Below are positions 55,317 to 62,314 of a stretch of 64,000 nt of DNA, piece by piece. This DNA is from Clostridium homopropionicum DSM 5847 (GTDB taxonomy: Bacteria > Bacillota > Clostridia > Clostridiales > Clostridiaceae). The notes below the pieces were generated by a model, which ran no database searches, had not been told where the DNA came from, and saw nothing but the letters and a program-made list of their open reading frames with translations. The stretch covers positions 124,001-188,000 of the forward strand of contig NZ_LHUR01000011.1 of assembly GCF_001263795.1 (NCBI RefSeq), given 5' to 3'. The position numbers were made by a program, and so were the translations under genes. Numbering within the stretch: the stretch's first letter is position 1; each line of letters opens with the position of its first letter.

Positions 55317-57884
55317 TTAGTTACTGCTAGTTCCAAGTTGCTGAGCCAACCATGCTGATTGTGCATTCATTTGATTCATATAGGCCTCAAGACTAGCAAA
55401 TTGTTTATAGTATCTGTCTTCTTTTTCAGAAATACTTGCAATCATTTCCTTTATGATTTTATCCTTCTCTTTTACTTGGTCTGATAATAAGTTGTCCAGC
55501 TCTGATCTATCACCCTTAATACCAGCCTTTTGAACAAGAGATCCTTTACCATCCATAGTTCTTGTATAGTCTTTTAGTATATCATTGATGGACTGCAATA
55601 CACCTTCTTCAGAATTTCTTGTTAATCTTTGATCTTGAGTTAAGGATGCACTATATATGGGCTGACTAGTGGATGACTTGGTGAATAATCTAGCAATCTG
55701 ATCTCCTTTGTTTGATAATTCGCTTTTAAGTTTAGTTTCATCTATGACTAATTTTCCTCCTGACATATAATCAGAAGAAACTGATATTCCTATATCTGAT
55801 AATGTAATACCCACACCTTCTACAGATTTATTCACAGCACTTCTTAAACTATACATCATATTCTGAAGGTCACTATCGTTTTTTAATAATCCTTGTTTTG
55901 CCTTCTCTTCCCACTGTTTAATTTCATCTTCCTTCATATCTTCCTTCTGATCATCTGTGAGAGGTTTATAGTTTCTATCATACTTTTCTGTAAGCTTTGT
56001 GTTAATTTTATCAATAATATCATTATACTTACTTACAAAATCTTTTATCTTATCAAAAGCCTTGGTAGAATTCTGTGTTAATGTTATAGTCATCTCTTTA
56101 TTAGGATCACTACTATGGGTATCTTGAAGTAAATTATAAGTTACACCATCTACTGTGAAATTATTTTTAGATTGATAAATTGTTGAACTATTTCCTTTAG
56201 GATCCTTTATCGTAACAATTGCATCAGAACCATTTTTAAGATAACTTCCAGTACCTGTAACTCCAAAGATACTGTTTAAAAAATTTTTACTTGAGGTATC
56301 TGAATCATTCCATTCTATTTTAAGTTCCTGATTTGCTCCTGTATTGCTTGATTCTATAGTGAACTTTCTTGAAATTTCACTGTAGCTTGTTTTCACATCA
56401 GCTTTTGCTGATATATCATTAAGAATATCATTTATACTTTTATTTTTATCTGCCCCTGAAAAATTATATGTTATTTTTTTACCGTTAACAGTAAACGATA
56501 AAATACCACTACTATTGCTGCTCAGCAATCCTGCCATTTTATCGTAGGAAGATGGATATATTTGTGTAGTTGATGAAGGAAATCCTAGTGTAGTCATAGC
56601 AGTTCCATTTACTGTTACTTGTGAGCTTGGACTCGTATTCACAAACTCTATCTTATTACCATCCCAGGAAAGTTGTGCTTTTATTTTATCTGTGTCTGCA
56701 CCTATTTTATCATTTATTGCTTTTATTAAACCAGTTGTATCGTTTCCTAAATCATAATCCCCTGAATCTAATGTTATTGTTTTTGTAGTTCCTGCAAAAT
56801 TAAAAGTTAAAGTTTTATTGCTGTCATCAATCTTAATTTTAAATTTCATAGTATCTTTTGCATCAGAATTATTATCGGCTATGTTAGTGGTTCCATCACC
56901 ATTCTTACCTGTTACAGTAAGAGCAATGCTATTCCAAGTTAACCCGGGATCTTTATGAGTATCATCAATAACATAATCATTAACAGTACCATTTGTAATT
57001 GTAACGCTACTTGTTGCATTCAATTTTTCAAAAATCAACTTAGAGTTAGTTCCATCATATATTGCTTTTGCTTGAACTTTATCTACAATTAATCTTTCAC
57101 CTGTAGTAGCATCTTTAATATTTCCTATTTGCGTATTTATACTATCTGCCATTTGCTGCATAGTATAATTTCCTGGTTTCAGTTGAACCTCATAGTCATG
57201 ACCATCTACAAAAATTGTTATAGTTTGAGTTTCGTCTTCATTAATTGCAGTAGTATCAGGATCATCTTCATGTAAAACCTTAATTGGAGCAAATTTTATT
57301 CCAGTTCCATCTGTAGCAACTTGTGCAGATACATTTGTTATACCTGCTGACTTTAATTTACTATTAATATTAGTAGCTAATGCAGACATACTATCATAAG
57401 TTGCTTTATCTATAGTTATGTCTGTACCATTTACATTTAATGTTTTATTAGAATCATCTATAACTGGCTTTATAGCAACATTGCTGGTTGCTTGTTTAAT
57501 AGTTTGAATCACTCCATCATTAGTTGTTGAAGCTGTTTTTGCAAGAGTTATATCCTTAACTATATAGTTTCCATTTAAAGCACCTGATCCACCTACTGCC
57601 GTTACTATTGCTGAGTCAGTAGAAGTTGGATAAGTTGTATCAAAAGTATTGTAACTATTACTAGAAAGCATATAAGTGTCTGGTTTCAGCACATCAAAAT
57701 AACTACTTTGAAATACATTCATTGCACCAAGCAAATCCCTATATATTTCTTGTTTCCATTGTAAAATCTGTTTATCTTGCTTTACCTTATCTAGTCTAGC
57801 ATTATAAGGACTCAACAATTGTTTTACTGTGTTATCTGTATCCATACCTGTTGCCATACCTGTAATTCTAAGCATATTACTCAT
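55317..57884 (-). CDS. fliD: Filament cap protein FliD
   Basis: 855 aa, considerably longer than usual FliD proteins (roughly 450-650). N-terminal FliD_N (MLRITGMATGMDTDNTVKQLL) and C-terminal FliD_C with coiled coil (KIKDFVSKYNDIIDKINTKL.. to ..YYKQFASLEAYMNQMNAQSAWLAQQL) are clear. The extra length is several beta-rich repeats in the middle (about 110-560), with recurring TITLDSGDYDLG / YEVQLKPGNYTMQQM-type segments. It caps the filament and folds incoming flagellin; the large insert faces outward. Confidence 0.95.
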   Translation of the reverse strand: MSNMLRITGMATGMDTDNTVKQLLSPYNARLDKVKQDKQILQWKQEIYRDLLGAMNVFQSSYFDVLKPDTYMLSSNSYNTFDTTYPTSTDSAIVTAVGGSGALNGNYIVKDITLAKTASTTNDGVIQTIKQATSNVAIKPVIDDSNKTLNVNGTDITIDKATYDSMSALATNINSKLKSAGITNVSAQVATDGTGIKFAPIKVLHEDDPDTTAINEDETQTITIFVDGHDYEVQLKPGNYTMQQMADSINTQIGNIKDATTGERLIVDKVQAKAIYDGTNSKLIFEKLNATSSVTITNGTVNDYVIDDTHKDPGLTWNSIALTVTGKNGDGTTNIADNNSDAKDTMKFKIKIDDSNKTLTFNFAGTTKTITLDSGDYDLGNDTTGLIKAINDKIGADTDKIKAQLSWDGNKIEFVNTSPSSQVTVNGTAMTTLGFPSSTTQIYPSSYDKMAGLLSSNSSGILSFTVNGKKITYNFSGADKNKSINDILNDISAKADVKTSYSEISRKFTIESSNTGANQELKIEWNDSDTSSKNFLNSIFGVTGTGSYLKNGSDAIVTIKDPKGNSSTIYQSKNNFTVDGVTYNLLQDTHSSDPNKEMTITLTQNSTKAFDKIKDFVSKYNDIIDKINTKLTEKYDRNYKPLTDDQKEDMKEDEIKQWEEKAKQGLLKNDSDLQNMMYSLRSAVNKSVEGVGITLSDIGISVSSDYMSGGKLVIDETKLKSELSNKGDQIARLFTKSSTSQPIYSASLTQDQRLTRNSEEGVLQSINDILKDYTRTMDGKGSLVQKAGIKGDRSELDNLLSDQVKEKDKIIKEMIASISEKEDRYYKQFASLEAYMNQMNAQSAWLAQQLGTSSN

Positions 57885-57895
57885 TTTATCACCTT

Positions 57896-58312
57896 CTAAC
57901 TCTTAGAATTGAAACTTAATCTTTTTACTTCGGTTCCCTTAGAAATTTTATAAGCTTGTTCCCATGTATCTCTTAGATCTTCAATTAAAGGTAAAACCTC
58001 ATCTATAATGTGTACATCTTTTCTTATATTTGCATCTCCTAGTCTTCTTACAGTAAATTCATATATACTCATTAGCTGCTGTCCCCATTCGCCAGCTTGG
58101 TTTACATCTAATGTAATCATCAATTCATAAAATATATCTTGTGTCTTTCTTATATTATCATGTGCTTTTTGAATATCCTTATCAATCATTGCTTGTTTAG
58201 CGATTTTAGCATATTTTACTGCTCCATCCAAAAGCATTAATAATAATTGTTCCTTTGAAGCATAGTTAATACTATTATTCTTATATGCACTATATGCATT
58301 ACTAGTGTTCAT
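57896..58312 (-). CDS. fliS: Flagellin export chaperone FliS
   Basis: 138 aa. AYKNNSINYASKEQLLLMLLDGAVKYAKIAKQAM and the helical remainder are typical FliS. Besides binding flagellin for export, in Firmicutes FliS cooperates with FliW/CsrA in flagellin homeostasis. The GGGAGG site fixes the ATG. First gene of a fliS-fliD-fliT unit behind a sigma-D promoter. Confidence 0.96.
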   Translation of the reverse strand: MNTSNAYSAYKNNSINYASKEQLLLMLLDGAVKYAKIAKQAMIDKDIQKAHDNIRKTQDIFYELMITLDVNQAGEWGQQLMSIYEFTVRRLGDANIRKDVHIIDEVLPLIEDLRDTWEQAYKISKGTEVKRLSFNSKS

Positions 58313-58350
58313 TTTTAAGACCTCCCACTAAATATGTCTCATTAATCTTT

Positions 58351-58377
58351 TTATCGTAATTAGTAATTATTACTTTA
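58351..58377 (-). promoter_or_regulatory. Sigma-D promoter of fliS-fliD-fliT
   Basis: On the minus strand TAAA, exactly 15 nt, TACGATAA, about 39 nt before the fliS ATG. Same -10 octamer as fliC and the island promoter. Confidence 0.82.
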
Positions 58378-58406
58378 TATTTCCATAAATACTTTCAATA
58401 AAATTT

Positions 58407-58438
58407 TAGCATGCAGGTTGATTTATGTCTGCATGCTA
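58407..58438 (-). terminator. Terminator ending the flgK-to-small-protein transcript
   Basis: TAGCATGCAG (58407-58416) and CTGCATGCTA (58429-58438) form a perfect 10-bp stem with a 12-nt loop. On the minus strand AAAATTTTATT follows. It lies 9 nt after the stop of the 94-aa gene and just upstream of the fliS promoter. Confidence 0.65.
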
Positions 58439-58446
58439 TTGACCAA

Positions 58447-58731
58447 CTAACGTTTCGTATCTAAAAATCTGCCTTGATTCAATTCACCAATATAATCATC
58501 TTTCAAAGCATCAACATTTATCTCTTGAAACTTTACGGCATTTACCATTATTCTTTCTTTTTGAGATTTTTCTAACTGTTCTTTAAAGCTTCCACCCTGA
58601 TCTTGACTACTATTTCTGCCATCTTTATTAACTTTAGTCAATTCTTTATAGTTGTGCACTTTGCCTTCTTTTGTAGCATCATTTATAATTTGTCTAACTT
58701 CGGTGTCTATTTTATTTAATCTATATTCCAT
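58447..58731 (-). CDS. Small flagellar-cluster protein of unknown function
   Basis: 94 aa, hydrophilic, rich in K, N, D and Q, without membrane segments. A central basic/glutamine stretch (GRNSSQDQGGSFKEQLEKSQKERIMVNAVKFQEIN) may form a helix. I do not recognise a named family. The ATG has only a weak AGGGTGG-type site. It lies between flaG and fliS, 90 nt after flaG, a gap filled by a heptamer element. Its conserved-looking place suggests a late assembly role. Confidence 0.65.
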   Translation of the reverse strand: MEYRLNKIDTEVRQIINDATKEGKVHNYKELTKVNKDGRNSSQDQGGSFKEQLEKSQKERIMVNAVKFQEINVDALKDDYIGELNQGRFLDTKR

Positions 58732-58750
58732 ATAAACACCACCCTTTTTT

Positions 58751-58813
58751 TAGGTACTAGGTGCTAGGTGCCAGATACTAATTTCCTAGAACCTAGGCCC
58801 TAGGACCTAGCAC
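58751..58813. repeat. Heptamer inverted-array element B2
   Basis: Nine consecutive 7-mers without any slip: TAGGTAC, TAGGTGC, TAGGTGC, CAGATAC, TAATTTC, CTAGAAC, CTAGGCC, CTAGGAC, CTAGCAC. The first three (GTACCTA-type inverse) and last four are inverted relative to each other. It ends 8 nt from the flaG stop. Same unit as the element at 23873-23975, but with no central hairpin. Confidence 0.88.
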
Positions 58814-58821
58814 CTGCATTA

Positions 58822-59220
58822 TTACGCTTTTTCGTCAAAAATTACTCCTGCAAGTTTGCACATTTCAGCTACCATATCTAATATTTTTTTAGGAGGCAGT
58901 TCTCTTATTACTTCTTTTGTATTTTTATCAATTATTTTAATAACAAAATCATTTCTAAATTTATCATGTCTTTCATACTGTACATAAGTACTTTCCCCTT
59001 GTAAAAACTTATTTAACTTATCTACAGCACTCTTAACATTCTTTTCATTAACTTCTTTATATCTCTCTTCTCCATGGTCTAGGTCTTTACTAGCAGATTC
59101 ATTATTTAATACAGGCAATTCCACATTTTCATTTGTATTTATTTCTCCAAAAGATAAATTAATATTATTTATTGTGTCTAAAGCATTCTGTCTTCCTTGA
59201 CTTAAAATACTTATAGCCAT
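58822..59220 (-). CDS. flaG: FlaG family protein
   Basis: 132 aa. The C-terminal FlaG domain (about 65-130) has LNKFLQGESTYVQYERHDKFRNDFVIKIIDKNTKEVIRELPPKKILDM, the family signature with REIPPKK-like ending. In several bacteria FlaG affects filament length. It follows csrA by about 75 nt. Confidence 0.9.
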   Translation of the reverse strand: MAISILSQGRQNALDTINNINLSFGEINTNENVELPVLNNESASKDLDHGEERYKEVNEKNVKSAVDKLNKFLQGESTYVQYERHDKFRNDFVIKIIDKNTKEVIRELPPKKILDMVAEMCKLAGVIFDEKA

Positions 59221-59295
59221 TTTTCACACTCCTTTTTCGTAATATATTCATATTTTCATTCCTTTGAAAATATATCTTTAGTTTATTTATTATAA

Positions 59296-59511
59296 TTATT
59301 TCTTAAGATTTTTTAATGCTGATAAATCAAAACTAACTGCCTTTTGATTTTCTTCTTCAATTTCTTTATATAATTCTTTTCTTAAAATAGTTACACTTTT
59401 AGGGGCACTAATAGCTAATTTAACAGATCCATTCTCTAAACTTACTATATTTATTTCTATATTATCTCCGATAAGCAAGGACTCTCCCTGCTTCCTTTTA
59501 ATAACTAGCAT
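59296..59511 (-). CDS. csrA: Carbon storage / flagellin translation regulator CsrA
   Basis: 71 aa RNA-binding dimer. N-terminal [48 protein letters not shown] is the complete CsrA core, including Arg6-type and GxSxLIG residues. The C-terminal tail is longer than in E. coli, as in Firmicutes, where it helps bind FliW. Start and stop of fliW overlap (TAATG), so the antagonist pair is made together. Its expected target is the fliC leader at 54776-54912. Confidence 0.96.
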   Translation of the reverse strand: MLVIKRKQGESLLIGDNIEINIVSLENGSVKLAISAPKSVTILRKELYKEIEEENQKAVSFDLSALKNLKK

Positions 59512-59942
59512 TAAACATCCTCCTTAAACAATGGCTGTTTTACTGAGTATTTATCATTGTTTAATATTATTTGTTCCCCTAATTTTTCTTTTATATTAAT
59601 TATAATAGGTGCCCTTAAATTAGTCGTTATTTTATCTATTTGAGAACTTACAGTAACCGTATTTAAAACTAGCACATCCTCAGGTTTTTTTAACTTAAGT
59701 CTATTAGTCAAATCCTCATCTATTTCAATTTCATAGTCCTTTAATACATTAAATGGTGATATGACAACAAGACCAACACTTTCATCCTCTATAGCATGCA
59801 AAATGTTAAATACTTCATTTTCTTCCACAGGGAAAAATATAAACTCTTTAAGAGTTTCAAAACCTGGAATTCCTTTTTGGAAAGTGATTACCTCATTTTC
59901 TTCATATTCCCTAATGCCATGATACTTAGTTTGAAGTTTCAC
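59511..59942 (-). CDS. fliW: Flagellar assembly factor FliW
   Basis: 143 aa. Contains [42 protein letters not shown] and the [22 protein letters not shown] block, both FliW hallmarks. It binds free flagellin or CsrA in a mutually exclusive way, relieving CsrA repression when flagellin has been secreted. The ribosome site AGGAGGTG is directly adjacent to the heptamer element on the upstream side. Confidence 0.95.
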   Translation of the reverse strand: MKLQTKYHGIREYEENEVITFQKGIPGFETLKEFIFFPVEENEVFNILHAIEDESVGLVVISPFNVLKDYEIEIDEDLTNRLKLKKPEDVLVLNTVTVSSQIDKITTNLRAPIIINIKEKLGEQIILNNDKYSVKQPLFKEDV

Positions 59943-59960
59943 CCTAACACCTCCTTTTTA

Positions 59961-60046
59961 AATCTCTAATCGCTATTCTCTAGTAGCTAACTTATTTAAA
60001 ATAATTGTTTTGTCTTATAGCGATTAGTGATTAAAGATTAGCGATT
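59961..60046. repeat. Heptamer inverted-array element C
   Basis: Left arm AATCTCT, AATCGCT, ATTCTCT, AGTAGCT (59961-59988). Right arm AGCGATT, AGTGATT, AAAGATT, AGCGATT (60019-60046). AGCGATT is the exact reverse complement of AATCGCT. Spacer of 30 nt, AT-rich. It fills the gap between flgL (ends 60070) and fliW. This unit is not used by any other element in the window. Confidence 0.87.
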
Positions 60047-60069
60047 ATTTTTTCAGAAGCTTATTTTTA

Positions 60070-61710
60070 CTATCCAAGATAATCTAACAATGATGGCTGA
60101 ATAACCTTTGCACTGGTTTGAAGGGATGCAATATAAACTGTTTGCATTACAGCGAACTCCATGGTTTTTTCTGTTATATCAATATCCTCGTTTTTAGATA
60201 AAATTTCAGTCATATTGAAGTTAGAGTCTTCATTTTTTTCCTTTGCGCTATCCATTCTATTTTGTTTTGCTCCTACTTCAGAACGAATTTTCAATAGGTT
60301 TGAAATCGTATCAGTTATATTTTGAAGATCATCCTTAAGTAAATTTTTAACAGCATCATTATCTATTGTTGTTCCACTGGAATCTTTTCCATCTAAATGA
60401 TTAGTTATTGAGTTAAATATTTCTTTTAAATCCAGTTCCTTGCCACTGTTGTTTTTAAATTCTAATATTTCTGTAGCTGTTACATTGTAATCCATTATAA
60501 CCCCTTGAGAAATTTGAACCTTTAATTTAGTTCCTATTTGATTATATTGTAAGCTGTCAGCACTATTAGGATCACTAATATTATCTAGAAATCCCCCAGA
60601 TTTTTTATAATATACTAGTTGAGTATTTTGAATATTAGACATGGAAACCTTATTAAGTGTTACATCCTCTTCCACTGTTGAAGTAGTAGTAAAGCTTTCT
60701 TCTATAATAGAATTTGTATTATCACTGGTGTCATTATCTATCTTTATGCTTAATGTATTGTCTATAGCAGTAAATTTAAAGTTAGTTCCATCCTTCTCTA
60801 CTTTAATTCTGCCCTTTAGTTCTTCACTACCTTGTATTTCTTTTTCTATTTTACTAACTACTGTATCTAAATCATTTTCATCTTTGCTAATTGCTATTTT
60901 AATATTACCTATTTGTATAGACTTATTTTTAGTAGTATCTCCTATGTTTAATCCAGTGCCATCAGCAGCTATAGTTTGGCTATAAATATCTGTTGTTAGC
61001 TTAGAAGTAATCCCTTCTTCGTTTGTAATCATCATTAATGAACCTTCAGATAGATTTGGCATAACTTTTATTTTATCTTTTATGTCAGCAAGAGTAGCAT
61101 CTGTTGCAATTTTATTATTAATTTCATTGGCAATGCTAGTAATACTGCCAGAATTTGAATCACTTATTAGTACAGTATAAGTAGTACTATTATATACAAA
61201 TTCAATTTTTGAGTTTTTTCCTATAGGTCCTTGTATTCTTGATGCATTTTTATAATCTACTCCTCCGATTGCATCAACAGGCTTAGTAGTACCTCTAGAT
61301 CCTCCAAATATATATGCTCCATCAAAGTTAGTATTTAAAATTTGAGCAATCTCACCAATCTTTTCATTTATTTCATCTTTAATGGCTGTTCTTTCATTTT
61401 CGCTATATGCCGCATTTCCAGAACCAATTAATAGTTCTCTAACTCTTTGAAGTACGTCACCTACTTGACCTAAGGCTGTATCTGTTGTATCTAACCAATT
61501 TATTGTATCACTTATATTTTCATTATATTGCTTATTTGTGTTTATATCAGTATGTAATTGCATAGAACGTGCAGCTTTAAAAGGATCATCTGAAGGCTTT
61601 CTAATTTCCTTTCCCGAAGTCATTTGTTGCTGCATTTTTTTCATATTTTCTAAGTTTGTCCTCATATCGCTTAAGAAAGTGTTTGAAAGCATTTTATTAG
61701 TAATTCTCAC
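60070..61710 (-). CDS. flgL: Hook-filament junction protein FlgL
   Basis: 546 aa. N-terminal RITNKMLSNTFLSDMRTNLENMKKMQQQMTSGKEIRKPSDDP and a C-terminal flagellin-like helix (TEILSKNEDIDITEKTMEFAVMQTVY) are FlgL/HAP3 features. The middle (about 190-430) is enlarged compared with the roughly 300-aa minimal FlgL. The start is GTG 61710, preceded by AGGAGGT at about 8 nt; the longer ATG frame would read through a heptamer element and is rejected. Confidence 0.93.
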   Translation of the reverse strand: MRITNKMLSNTFLSDMRTNLENMKKMQQQMTSGKEIRKPSDDPFKAARSMQLHTDINTNKQYNENISDTINWLDTTDTALGQVGDVLQRVRELLIGSGNAAYSENERTAIKDEINEKIGEIAQILNTNFDGAYIFGGSRGTTKPVDAIGGVDYKNASRIQGPIGKNSKIEFVYNSTTYTVLISDSNSGSITSIANEINNKIATDATLADIKDKIKVMPNLSEGSLMMITNEEGITSKLTTDIYSQTIAADGTGLNIGDTTKNKSIQIGNIKIAISKDENDLDTVVSKIEKEIQGSEELKGRIKVEKDGTNFKFTAIDNTLSIKIDNDTSDNTNSIIEESFTTTSTVEEDVTLNKVSMSNIQNTQLVYYKKSGGFLDNISDPNSADSLQYNQIGTKLKVQISQGVIMDYNVTATEILEFKNNSGKELDLKEIFNSITNHLDGKDSSGTTIDNDAVKNLLKDDLQNITDTISNLLKIRSEVGAKQNRMDSAKEKNEDSNFNMTEILSKNEDIDITEKTMEFAVMQTVYIASLQTSAKVIQPSLLDYLG

Positions 61711-61767
61711 TTTAGTACCTCCTAAAATCAATTGACAATTGACAATGCACAATGGACAATTGTTGAT

Positions 61768-61791
61768 ATTTTTATGCAGTAGCATAAAAAT
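61768..61791. repeat. Left internal hairpin of element D
   Basis: ATTTTTATGC, 4-nt loop AGTA, GCATAAAAAT: perfect 10-bp stem, next to the left heptamer arm. TGC/GCA apex like the hairpins at 62260-62279 and 23919-23941. Confidence 0.75.
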
Positions 61792-61879
61792 TAAAAATTA
61801 TTTTTTAATCAGCGTCCTAAGACGCAAGCCGATAGGCCGAGGTTTACTAATTCTTTTAAAGTATCGATTAACACCTTTT

Positions 61880-62251
61880 CTACAATTTATTCTTCGTTGT
61901 CCTTATAATAGCCGTTAGGATCCTGTTTAACTCTTTGCAATCATCTAATATATCTTTAAATAACTCTTTCTCAATATAATTAGTTGATATCAAAAGTTCT
62001 AACCAATATTCAGTCTCAGAAGCCTCTTTTAAAGCTATGCTCATCTTAGATAAAAAATCTCTTGTACTTTGTCCCTCAGTACCTTCTTTTATGTTAGCTC
62101 CTATACTTGTTCCCGCCCTTAATACTTGTTTTGAAAGAATATACTCATTTTTCTCTTTACACAAATATTTATATAAACCCACTATTTGAATAGCAAATTT
62201 GAAAGCTTTTTCATATACAATATTATCTTTCAAATCATATCTTCTCCCCAT
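61880..62251 (-). CDS. Four-helix-bundle protein (IVP / S23 / Avd-like, TIGR02436 type)
   Basis: 123 aa, four predicted helices with the family core LSKQVLRAGTSIGANIKEGTEGQSTRDFLSKMSIALKEASETEYWLELL. The family was first seen in intervening sequences of 23S rRNA and is related in fold to Avd, the accessory protein of diversity-generating retroelements; the molecular function is unsettled. No Shine-Dalgarno precedes ATG 62251. Position between flgK and flgL has no flagellar logic, and heptamer arms enclose it, so it belongs to the inserted element. Confidence 0.88.
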   Translation of the reverse strand: MGRRYDLKDNIVYEKAFKFAIQIVGLYKYLCKEKNEYILSKQVLRAGTSIGANIKEGTEGQSTRDFLSKMSIALKEASETEYWLELLISTNYIEKELFKDILDDCKELNRILTAIIRTTKNKL

Positions 62252-62259
62252 TATAATTT

Positions 62260-62279
62260 AATTTTGCATAAGCAAAATT
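62260..62279. repeat. Right internal hairpin of element D
   Basis: AATTTTGC, 4-nt loop ATAA, GCAAAATT: perfect 8-bp stem in the leader of the four-helix-bundle gene, beside the right heptamer arm. Confidence 0.75.
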
Positions 62280-62314
62280 TCATTCATTGTCAATTGTCAA
62301 TTATCAATTGTCAA

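Noticed and set aside
61711-61785. Longer flgL start codon at 61785
   Set aside because: The extension reads through the CAATTGA heptamer array and has no ribosome site; GTG 61710 follows AGGAGGT and gives the standard FlgL N-terminus.
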